64,000 nucleotides of DNA from Siderastrea radians. Taxonomy: Eukaryota; Cnidaria; Anthozoa; Scleractinia; Rhizangiidae. Positions 1 to 10,404 of the stretch are shown in pieces (the first letter of the stretch is position 1; every line of letters begins with the position of its first letter). The translations under genes were made by a program, and so were the position numbers. The notes under the pieces were generated by a model. That model saw only the letters and a list, made by a program, of their open reading frames with translations, did no database searches and had not been told where the DNA came from. The stretch spans positions 25,442,429 to 25,506,428 of the forward strand of contig OZ024900.1 in assembly GCA_964017195.1 (NCBI GenBank), in the 5' to 3' direction.

Positions 1-2404
1 TTTCAGTGTCTATTTATCAGTCATCAGTAGCTTTTCGGATCTAAGTTTCACTTGTGTTGACAATGTGCGACTTCAAAAACTTCGGTGGTCTAAAATAAAA
101 CCAAAAATTGAAAAAAGCTCAATTGTACCTAAGCTCAAATACAGTTTTTATTTTTACGAAAAATTATGCCTAGAATGAGTATCGAGTTGACGGCCGATTC
201 TAAAACAGTCGGCGTTTCGCAGGCGTTCTGTTGACTTGTTGAACCTTGCAGAAAAATAACGTAGTCTTTTTCAAAACGTATAATTTCTTGTGGACATTTT
301 TGTTCCCTTTCTCCAACATATGCCTTTAAATATAAATTGAAAGCTTATTTATATACTATTTGCTATTCCATGCAGTTATCAAACACGCAAGTAGCCGCTA
401 AGAAACAACGCGAGTCTCGGCAGACAAAATATTGAGCTTACAACATAAAAAGAACAAGCTTCCCTGCTTTTCTCGGGTAGCATACCAAAAGATGTTCTAA
501 GAGCAAACATGACCGCTTTAGTTTTTTCCTTGAACAACGGTTGTAATCAGTTAATGGCAAAAATGAAACTGAAAGTGGTTTAATGATTCCGCGTTCTGGA
601 AACTTTAAAGGAAATTTTTTGCTGTTGGCAATTAAGTGGCGGCTTCGTTCGAGTTTTTATATCGCGAATCGGTATAAATTTGCTTCTTTTTTGTTTGTTT
701 GTTCGTTTCTCTCTTTATTTTTTGCGAATTTTTTGGTCACATGGATCCTTTACAGTAAAGGAAAGCAGTTGTCCAGAAAAATGTTGTTCTTTGGAAAGAA
801 AAGCTTTAGAAAAGCTTTTCTACCGCTTACCCGCATGCTGTCCACGCTTGTCCACGCAAAAGGAATCATGAGCAACCCCATAACTTGAAGAATTTTTATT
901 TTGGTAACGTGAAGGAAAAAGGTGGGTTTTGAGGCATTTTCAAACGCTAATTGCGCGTGTTCCACTCCGTGAAATTTTTTTTAAAATTGGAACATTTGTA
1001 GGATTTTTGTGTTTTTCAGTCATGCTAAAGTAAGATTAATTTTTGTACATGCACTTCTACATTAATCGTCGAAAACGGAAATGTACTATTCTGACAAAAC
1101 TTATGTACAAAATTTCTCACAGCTTTGCCAGCTGAGACTTCTCAAACGACAACATCTTTACAACAAAAATAGCCAAAATTCACCGTGTAAAAACCAAGAA
1201 ATGACGTGAAGAAACTGGGTAAGCTTAAAAAATGAGCCAAACAACTATATCAGTGGTTGCCATGGAAACGGGCCAGGCCCAGAAATTGTGACTTTTTTGA
1301 AAAGTATAAAGGCTAGGCTAGTTGCTTTTGTAGCTTTTCCCTAGTGAAATGTAAATCAATGTCCTGAAAATCAACAAAAAAGTTATGTATATTTGTCTGT
1401 TGAAACTGATGAGAAACTGTATGGAGCCACCTTAAAGAGCCCACAATACTACTTGAGTCAAACAGGGATATACTAAGTCCTCAGTGTGTGGTCTGGCCTT
1501 TTACATATCTATGACTTGGGTGGGGTACATAAAAGTATTCATTCCAACAAAATTAACCCAAATACAATTATTTTTAAGTAAACAGTTACTTAATTATCAA
1601 ACAAAAATTAAACACGGAGCTTGTTAAACTTTGATTTAGTCAAATGACCGGAATAAAATTTTGCTATTCAGTTTGATTAAATTTTGTTTTGAAATAATTT
1701 CAAACTTAACAGATTATTAATTTTTACATGTGGAATCTGATTTTATTCGATTCTCAACCTCAACTGAAAACTATAACAATGGTTTAATTTTATTTAGTTC
1801 AAGAACCAACATCCAATTTCACACCCTGGGCTCGTAAATGTGATTTGTAATCTCACTGTAAATTGCTATGGTAACTGTTGACATCGTTTGCCAGCACATG
1901 AACCAGACATTCATTGACAAAAAATTCCTCAGGAAGTCCAGTGTATGGTATTTTCTTGCCTCAATGCTGGGTAAGTTTCTAAAACTTGGCCTAAAGACCT
2001 GGCTTTATTTGGAGTCGGTGCTTATTCAGGGCTTGGCATTTAATTTTTTTAATAATGGTAATTTTTGTCTTTTTTGACAGCTTTAATTCACCTTCAACAA
2101 GATGATGAACATTTCCCAAACTATGTCTGTAGTCAAAAATCTTAACCACAGCAAGTCAACTTTAATACACTATCTTTCATTGGCTTTTGTAGCCGTCATG
2201 CCTGCATTCCTTAAATTTTATGTCGGTCTGTTGGCACCCTCTCTTTTAAGACTTAACAAGAAAGCTCCATAGGGGTTTATCCAGCCATTCTGACCCACCC
2301 CACTCCCAGGTTAACAAAACTTAGCACGACTCAACATATGCATCCTGTATCTTTATGTCGCTTAACATGTGAAACGTGTGACTGTGTGACTTAATCAAGA
2401 CATC
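1..2404. other. Intergenic DNA, no gene recognised
   Basis: AT-rich sequence with short chance open frames only. The longest (583-888, plus) is Phe/Leu/Lys-rich, matches no family I know, and is overlapped by frames on the other strand. I see no convincing exon, tRNA or large inverted repeat. Confidence 0.5.
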
Positions 2405-2409
2405 CCTGA

Positions 2410-3870
2410 TGACTACAAACTAGTGCCTTTTGATGTGAAATCACTGTTCACCAGTATTCCACTTCAACTGGCTCTAGACGGCACCGAGACCTACCACTAC
2501 CACTACTATAGACAATTTAGAGGATTTACTGAACCTTTGTCTTACTTCTACTTATTTTTAGTACAACGACAAGCATTACAAACAGTTGCACAGAACAGCT
2601 ACGGGCTCACCAGTTTCCGTTGTTGTTGCAGAATCATTATGCAAAACATCAAGGAAAAACCCCTCGCAACTCACAAACAAACACAACCACTCTGGCTACA
2701 TTACGTTGATTATGCCTCTACAGCCACACACAAAGACAAAATCGATGATTTTCAAGAACACCTCAACAAAGACGTCGCCAACATCCAGTTTACTAAGGAG
2801 ATCGAGGAAAATGGTTAAAATTAATACCTTTTCTAGACTGCTTAGTTGCCCGCAACAAAAAACAAACCATGGACAACAATTTATAGGAAACCAGCACATA
2901 CCAACAGACTACTCGACCAATCATCTTACAACCCTACTTCTCACAAAGCTACGACCATACGGACCTTGAGAAGACATGCACAACTATTTTGTGACTCACC
3001 CGACAGCTCAACGGACAAAATCAACTACTTAGACAATGTTTTCAACAAGAACAATTACAGGCAGGACCTTGGTTAGACACAACACTTACAGAAACTCTGA
3101 ACCGAATGCTACAAACACTAACACAACACTGGTCACTACTGCAACCATACCTTACATCAAAGGGACTTCTGAAACTATCGCACGAATCCTACAATTCTAC
3201 AACATCCGCAATGCTCACAAACCTATTGCTACTTTACGACAGCTACTGACGAACGTTAACGACAAGGACGAACTGAACGACAGACAGGGAGCAGTTTATA
3301 AGATCAAATGCTGCAATTGCCAGGTCACTTATATTGGTGAGACCTACAGGAATTTAAACATCCGAATGACTGAGCACAAACGTGCGACTAGAAATGGTGA
3401 TATCAACAATCACATTACTGAGCACCATTAAAAAAAAAACAAACCACAGAATCACCTGGGACTCTGCTAAATGCGTTACCTACAGTACGGACTACTATCA
3501 ATGAATCACCCTGGAAAGCTGCTTTACTAACTTAGAATAAACACCACTGAACTGTTGCCAACAGCTACCTGCACCTTGCAAATGACTTATTGAGGACAAT
3601 AACAAGATGGACAAACAATAGACAAATCCTACTTATTTTACTAACAAAAGACCAACGGACATTTGACTAACAAAAGACGGATGCACCAATCACGTTTTAC
3701 AGTCTTCACAGCTTAACTGAGACTGTCAACCAATCAGGACAACAACCAGAGACTTCTAACATCTACTGACGATTCACAGTTCACTTGAATCTGATGATGA
3801 CTTCCACTCAGATTGTCGAAAACGTCAGTCAGTGTCATCACAAACAGTCCTTCTTAGGACTACACTCATC
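2410..3870 (+). mobile_element. Decayed Penelope-like retroelement with GIY-YIG endonuclease end
   Basis: Three plus-strand frames (2423-2818, 2586-2969/2846-3076, 3036-3431) together carry the order of a Penelope-like element: a reverse transcriptase motif FDVKSLFTSIP near 2426, a GSPVSVVVAE motif near 2604, the catalytic box near 2702, then a GIY-YIG nuclease domain (VYKIKCCNCQVTYIGET, about 3295-3345) followed by an Arg and a MTEHK stretch. The catalytic YVDD box reads YVDY (2702-2713), so one catalytic aspartate is lost, and the frame changes at least twice. The element is therefore dead. Coding similarity fades after 3431, but the Penelope-type 3' region seems to run to about 3870. The family assignment rests on recognised motifs; the exact ends are not resolved. 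Confidence 0.8.
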
Positions 3871-3889
3871 CGGACGATTGTAATTTACT

Positions 3890-4100
3890 GACCTATCAAA
3901 ACATAATGCTTGATGAACAAGAGTCATCAGAGATCACCAGAGTCTGGGGAAAGCGACATTGTCTCATGACATAAATGTTTAAGTCTGGTTTGCTAACCTT
4001 GGAATGCCCTTGCAAAAAGTAAACATTAAATTGACATGGAACTCGTAACGATTTAGTCAATTTGAAAATCAAACTATCTTTTCTAAAAACGAACAATTAG
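3890..4100. repeat. Dispersed repeat shared with 36595-36760
   Basis: This stretch resembles 36595-36760 in the same orientation. Shared landmarks in order are a gcttgat run, cagagtctgggg, ctcatgac, aatgtttaa, a gaat-ccc block and a short aagtaaac run. It is probably part of a transposon or LTR-like family. No coding potential was recognised. Confidence 0.55.
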
Positions 4101-5120
4101 CTTTGAAAATGCAAAAAGATAATACAAAACAAACTAAACATGTTGAGAGAATTGTTGCAAAATTGGTGAGGCTTGTTTCTCTTCTTTGTGACGTGACAAG
4201 TTTGCCTTAAAGTTTATAAAGTGGTCAAGTATTTATTGAAACAAATGAAATATGTGTTGTGTGAGGATTAGCGAAATAAGTTAAGCTCGTTTCTCTTAGG
4301 GTCACAATGTGACCAGTCCGTCTTTATCACGTGGTGAAATATTTATTCACATCTTGTGAAATGACAATTCCACCTTTATAAACCTGTGAAATATTCATTG
4401 AAACAAACAAAATACATGTGACTTTTTGACTTACTGTTACAGTAGCTCCTTTTTCAGGGGTGGAAAATATAGTGAGGATTAGTAAGGATTAGCGAATTAG
4501 TAAAGCTCATTTCTCTTCAGTCACAATTTGACGAGCCCGTCTTTAATCATATTTAGGCGAAGCTGAATGTAATACGTAGCATTGGGTCGAATTCACTTGT
4601 GCATGCGTTATGTGTAAGACATGTTCTGCTATATGTACCGCAACCACAAGGTTAACAGCAGTTTGTCTGTGTCATATAAGTATGGAACGTTGACATACTA
4701 ATAGTAATGTTGTCAGTGTGGTGTGACATGCTCTCGTTTTGTTTACCTTGCATGACGTAATCCTGATGTCATGGCTGCACGAGTCACAACCAGAACCAGA
4801 AGGTTTTATATCGGCGGTCGCCTTATGGCGACGGCCGGTTAACTAATGGAGTTAGTGACACTGATCTTGACACTTATTGATCAATGAGAATCTTTTACAC
4901 AAGGTTGGATTCAAATTAACACTTTACCGCAAATAAATGCTGGTTACTGCAAAGCCACCAGGCTTCGTAGCAGACTAATTCAGGGTGCATACATACCAGC
5001 CTGGGTTGCCTGTGCCCAAAGCCAGAATCGTTTGAGATCTGTTGGATGTAAATATGTGGCTATGTGGATATGTTTATCAACAAATTTGCCTAGATTTCAT
5101 GGCCCTCGAATCGAGGTCGT
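4101..5120. other. Non-coding stretch, probably old repeat
   Basis: No gene recognised. Short near-duplicate phrases (gtgaaatatttattcac / gtgaaatattcattgaaac, about 4330-4400) and a small GC hairpin (gcggtcgcc / ggcgacggccg, near 4815) suggest decayed repeat. A gtgcatgcgttat phrase near 4600 recurs near 37410. Confidence 0.4.
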
Positions 5121-5125
5121 TGTCG

Positions 5126-5395
5126 AGCACTCGACCGTCGACAAAGTGGGATGTGGAAACTTATACCAGAGAAATCCTGTTTCGCGTGTTTTGTGTAGAA
5201 AGCCACGTTCTTGCGAAGGCGGCAAAGAGTTTGAATTGGAAGCGATACGTTTCTCAGAATATTCTAGCAATTCCTGGAACCCTAAAGAACACTCGACCAT
5301 TGATAAAGTGGGATGTGGATAACTTATAGCGGAGAAATCCTGTTTCGTGTAGAAAGCCACGTTTTTGTGAAGGCGGCGAAGAGTTTGAAAGCAGG
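5126..5395. repeat. Two-copy direct tandem duplication, period about 162 bp
   Basis: The block starting at 5126 (actcgaccgtcgacaaagtg) repeats at 5288 (actcgaccattgataaagtg). Both copies continue through gggatgtgg, gagaaatcctgtttcg and gtagaaagccacgtt to gaaggcgg. Just after, a 35-bp unit containing gcagttcttatctgag repeats at 5456 and 5491. No coding function recognised. Confidence 0.75.
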
Positions 5396-6070
5396 TGAAG
5401 AAAACGTTTACACGATGAAGTGAGGATTGAACACGATTCGTTTTTTGAGGTAAAGCAGTTCTTATCTGAGTTAATGCTTTTTAAAGCAAAGCAGTTCTTA
5501 TCTGAGTAAAATATTTGCCTAAAAATAATTGTTGTACTTTGTTCTCCATTCTTCCATTCAAGATTTTGGGGAAACAGATGCTCGTCACTCATGTGTCACG
5601 GATGCGTCACTGAAGTCCATCACGAGCACTTGTCTGTCATGCGTTTCACCAACGACCAAGATTTTTGAGCTCAAGGCCATCTGTTGTCTTTATGAAAGAA
5701 ACTTCACTATTGGCCGTTAAACCACTGTTCGTCTGTATGCGCTTTACCCGCAGCACTTCACTTTCCAATGGAAACCACTAGTGCCTTGATTTAAAGCCAG
5801 GGGAGTTTGTTTAACACTTGATGTGATAGCTGTGGCATTCATTTTAGTCCAGTGTTTATCTGAAGCTCTTCATTTCATTGCGAAAAGATGCCACATTATC
5901 TTAAACACAGAGTGAGCGAATAAGAGGATCATGGGAAGCACTTTGTTGGCTTCATTTGGCAAATTCAAATGTCGAGGAAACCATGGACGTGCAATGTTTG
6001 AACAATAATAAACTTTTTCTTTGACCAAATGGCTCTCTAGTGTAAAATAAAACAATAAAAAACTTGAATA

Positions 6071-6585
6071 ATTTACAACTACAGTTAAGGCTCTTGTAAG
6101 CAACCACCTCGGGAATTCAAAAAAGTGGTCGCAAAGTAGAGCTGGTCGCTTACAAGAATGAGCCCTAGTAACCGACCGCATGATAAAACAATAGAGGGCC
6201 GTCGCTTATGAGAGCTTTTGGAATGAAACTTGAGTTATGTTAATGGTTACCATTAGTAACAATTCATTGGCTATCACAGAATATAGTTGCCTATCACAGT
6301 CTAAGAGGTTCACGAATGTACTAGTCAATGGACAATTTCATCAAGATGTGTATGCTTTCATTAAAGCGTTGACTGAGTGGTCGCTTACGAGAACTTAAAA
6401 ACAAAGGAAAGGACCACGTGGTAATTCATAAAAGTGGTTGCGGTTGCTTACCCAAGCAGTCGCTTACGAGAGCTTTTAATTACAGGGTTTAAGTGATAGT
6501 TAAATAGGGGTTTCACAATGCTGGTCGTAACTGGAGCTGGTCACTTATGAGAGTGGTCGCAAGAAGAGCTTCGACTGTAAATAGT
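6071..6585. mobile_element. Candidate MITE with internal 'ggtcgcttacgagag' repeats
   Basis: The left end (atttacaactacagttaagg, 6071) and the reverse complement of the right end (atttacagtcgaagctcttc) are similar terminal inverted repeats. The interior has several diverged copies of ggtcgcttacgagagct. No protein is encoded. The boundaries are approximate. Confidence 0.5.
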
Positions 6586-7073
6586 TGCCCTGATATGATT
6601 TTTGGTGAAGATATCAACTGGAGTTCAGTTTACAAAATTAATATAAGCCCTTTAATGTCGACACAAAATTATTTTGCAGAATAACCGAAAAAGTTGTTCT
6701 AACGTAGATGAAAGCCAAACAATTCAATCAATACCTTTAAATTTTTGGTCAGTTCATGAGTGGAACTGATTTAAAACAATTTAGTTTAAAATAATTTTCT
6801 ACAAGGTTCCAAAATTATTTGAACTTATTGTTTTCTTTTCTCTGAAACATAGGGAATACAATAAGATAAAATTTTAGCCAATCTTTTTTCGATGCGTGTC
6901 ATCTTTGTCATGCTTGAATTATTTTTCCCTACTCGTTTCAAAGCATTAGTGGCAGGTTTTTTTCCATCTTGATCATTTTTTACTTTTTTAACTTCGCAAT
7001 GTAAGAATCCGAGCATAAAGACAAAAACTTTATTTTCAATTATTCATGCAATGAACTGAAGTTTGCTATTTAC

Positions 7074-8651
7074 CTATTTACTGTCTCTTTCGCACAGCAA
7101 AAACAAATTATTTTCAGTATTTACAGAGCAGAGATTTGTGAGAATGTTTGAAGCAAATTTGGAGCACTTCTTGATGGCTTCCTGTCTGGTCGGTGAGCCA
7201 ATCAAATGTGCCTGTTTGCCTCCCTTTGGGATTGTCACATAGGCTTGTTCTGTGTTTAACAACAAAACTAGATGTAGCCTTCTTCAAGGCTGCACTCTAT
7301 TATGGCCACAGATTTAGAGGGTAAGTAATGGTAGTAAAGAACAAGGTAGTATAGAAGCTTAAAGGAGCTACGTCACGGATAGCACAACTTGAAAAAGCTG
7401 GCAAGTTTTTTCAAGTTTGTCATTCGTAATCCGTCTTAATCTCCCTCAGTCGTAACCATCCTTGTTTAGTTTTGGTTAATTATTACTTGTTTGGTGTTTT
7501 TCTACCTTAGGAAACTATTATTTTGAGGTTTCCGGTTAATGAGAAAATAATTTTGTCAGATCAGAAAAATAAATGAAAATGCCGTGACATAGTTCCTTTA
7601 AGGATTACATTATATGCCCCTTGCATTTTTCCTCATAAATTTCTTAGGTAGTAATAATGTAAAAGTATGGGAGAGATAATTTATGCATTTGAAGATCTAT
7701 ATCTATTAACCTAATCTAATGCTTTAGTGATCATTTCATTAATTCCTGTGACAAGTATGGTTGACTGTTAATCACTGTTATGACAAGGAATTATACACTG
7801 ATCGCTGCATCGCCAGATGTTCTCATATTGGTACACCACTGAAAAAAAGAATATATTAAGTGATCATAATTGAATAAATTATCATGTATAAGCTGCTAAC
7901 CTCAACCTGCAAATGATTTTGCTCGGGGTTGATATCTGAACTGTCAGTCTCGTCTCTTATGAATGCTACAAAAAAAAAAACAAGCAGAAGAGAGATCAAT
8001 AGTTAGCATGAAAAATATTTCGTAAATTTTCTTTGTCTTGGTGGCTTTATTCACAATATTAAAACCTCGACACCTTCTCAATACGCAACTAAGAGACGGT
8101 CTCAATTCAAAACAACTTGCATCGGTGCAGTCGATATATTCAACTTAAGAGCTTATACCCTTTAAAGACAGGAAAAGCTTTTCTTACAAACAAAATACCT
8201 GTGAATTATACTCAACCACAGGAAGTAGCAATGTCAAAGAAAAGAGTAATAACTTTACGACAGTTTGGATTCTGCAAGGACTTGACCTCGCCGCGCGAAA
8301 CAATATCAGTCTTCAATAATATTACTCACATAATCTCAGTCCTTGAGATATTTTCCTTCGTAATTTCTTGATTTTTGAATCCGAAGAAGACCTCCTTATT
8401 CCTGCTTTAAAAAGCAAGATAATACAGGTCCAAAATTAACATCAAGATTTACTAAATACGAGAATTAAAAGTCAAAACCAGAGGTGGTAAAAGCCAATAC
8501 AAATAATAGGCCAAACGTAATACAAAACCTGTCAGTGATCGATTGCTTATAAATACTAACCTTCGCAAGGAGTTGAAACTTTTTCGCTGCTATTTTCCGT
8601 GCTATCTCCGTCTTCCTCGCATATGTCATTATCTTCTGCAGCAGACGCCAT
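7074..8651 (-). CDS. Four-exon gene, 121-aa protein of unknown function (predicted)
   Basis: This model comes from splice signals and reading phase, not from one long open frame. Exon 1 (8651-8561) starts with ATG, encodes MASAAEDNDICEEDGDS and onward (acidic, Ser-rich), and ends at a GTTAGT donor. Exon 2 (7965-7907) follows a long pyrimidine tract plus TAG and ends CAG/GTTGAG. Exon 3 (7838-7799) follows a TTTTTTTCAG acceptor and ends at a weaker GTGTAT donor. Exon 4 (7249-7074) follows CACAG and ends at a stop. All three junctions keep frame (phases 1, 0, 1). The C-terminal half is basic with KGGKQAHLIGSPTRQEAIKK; there is no signal peptide or membrane segment. Exons 1-2 are the best supported. 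A second donor (TCT/GTAAAT) in exon 4 could lead to further exons. I do not recognise the family. Confidence 0.5.
7358..7602. mobile_element. Short TTAA-ended MITE in the predicted third intron
   Basis: The left end cttaaaggagctacgtcacgg (7358) and the right end ccgtgacatagttcctttaa (7582) form about 20 bp of inverted repeat with two or three mismatches. The outermost TTAA may be a target duplication, as for piggyBac or Kolobok elements. The 245-bp interior has no coding potential. It sits wholly within the predicted intron 7250-7798. Confidence 0.7.
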
Positions 8652-9819
8652 AACGGATTAATTTGTCCCGCGAAAGGCTCCGTAGACCCACTCGGATGAA
8701 AATCTGTGTCGATGATCTATTGCTCTTGTGTTTACCGACAAAGCAACCAAACTCTTTCTTATTTAACATTCGTCCATAAGTTACTTTACCTGTCCTCTCC
8801 AAGTAGCCCTTTTCATAAATATTTTTTTCTAATATAGCATGTAATAACCCTCTATTGTCTTCAAAAATAACATCACATTCACAATCAATTCCCACTCGCA
8901 CAAAGCAAATTAATCCGCCATGATAACAAGGGACTACCCACAGTGCACCTGATCGTTATGTGTCCACGGCTCAATACATTTGCTAAAAATTAGTGTCTCA
9001 GATAGTGTCATCGTTATTGATTAAAATTATCGCTGTTAAGAAGGCTGGAAAGATTGCAATGTGGAATACCCTGCAACTATAAATGCCTTTTATTTTCGCG
9101 TGGTTTTTCTTTTCGTAATTCTCAAGAAAAATTAATACACAGAAAGAATATGCTTTCTTGCTAGACTTAGCACAGATGTATATGTAGGACCGTCTTTGTT
9201 ATTGCGCTGCTTATACTTAACAATAAAAATCAATTGACGATTGTTTTTACTTTTTCTTTTTAATCGGCTTGTGGAGGGCTTGCTCGAAGCCGCGTAAGAC
9301 GGAGGGGTGGATGGATGGGGTCGTTACTGAGCGGGCATCAGTCTCCGCTCCTACTCCGTGCAAACAATTGGCGATAGAGTGCGTTGCGCGTTGAGAAGTT
9401 TTTATGCTAGTAACAGCGTATACCCAGAAGGTATTAGAACCTCTGTGATATTTGGATTTTGTTCAGTTCACCGTCAAGTATTAAATTTAAAACAAGATTC
9501 TGGCTAGCACTGGGAACACCTTGTGGCCGATAAGAAACACAAGGTGTTATAAGAAACATCTAGTGTTTTTTGTTTCCAGTAACATGAAAGAAATGATGAA
9601 GGGGGTTCACACTCCAAATCCAAATTGGTCTCTTTCAGGTCTCGTGTTTATAATATTGAATGGTGAACTCTACAATGCAACTTGCAGCACAAAAAAAGTT
9701 GCGGACAAAATTGTGCGTGGAACAGCCCCTCTCTCCAACTTGTCTCGCAACGAAAAATTGCGTAGAAAGCAGAAGGTAGAAAGTCGTTTACTTTTCCCAG
9801 CGTTGCAAAATACGTTGTA

Positions 9820-10404
9820 ACGTAACGTAACGTTGTAACGTTGTAACGTATTTTGCTATCAGAGAGACTCCGTAATCTTTTCCAATTAGACAGTGGCTTA
9901 TATAATTTAAGAAAACGAGAATTTGTTCAACCTCGATTCTCTTCGGTAACATATGGAAAACACTCACTTCGTTACCTAGGGCCCAAACTTTGGAATGATC
10001 TCACTCCTAGACTAAGAAATTTACCCTCTTTGAAGCAATTTAAGAACGTTATACGTGATCGGGACCTCACTGCGCTGGCTGCAAATGTCAGTGATTGTCG
10101 AGGCTGCAACCTATGCCAAGAATGACTGGCCGCCAACATTACATGACATAATTTTTATTTTTAACATAATTTTTATTTTTATATTTTAATATAGTTGAAG
10201 AAACAGAATTTTAATATATTTTTACAGTTTTTTAGCTTAGTTAATTGTTGTAATTAGGCTTTTTAAATGTATATAAATATTTTCCATTTTATATATATTA
10301 ATTACGTTTTTAGTTAGCCAGGTTAGGTGTCCACAATTAGTAGAGGGGACTTTTCCCCTCAGCTACTACAGTTTTGACACGTTAATAAAGTTATTATTAT
10401 TATT
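9820..10404 (+). mobile_element. 5'-truncated LINE tail (C-terminus and 3'UTR)
   Basis: The frame 9853-10125 ends in a typical C-terminal tail of CR1/Jockey-group LINE reverse transcriptases: a Tyr/Arg-rich stretch, then LGPKLWNDLTPRLRNLPSLK, then a Cys-containing end. A short AT-rich 3'UTR follows, ending in taataaagttattattatta, a microsatellite-type LINE terminus. No reverse transcriptase motifs are present. At the 5' junction, 9816-9850 holds an odd cgttgtaacgtaacg array bounded by aaaatacg / cgtatttt. Confidence 0.7.

Noticed and set aside
6825..7016. Lys-rich minus frame as a fifth exon of the 7074-8651 gene
   Set aside because: The nearest acceptor (gcgaag) does not match the phase of the optional exon 4 donor and would give an immediate stop.
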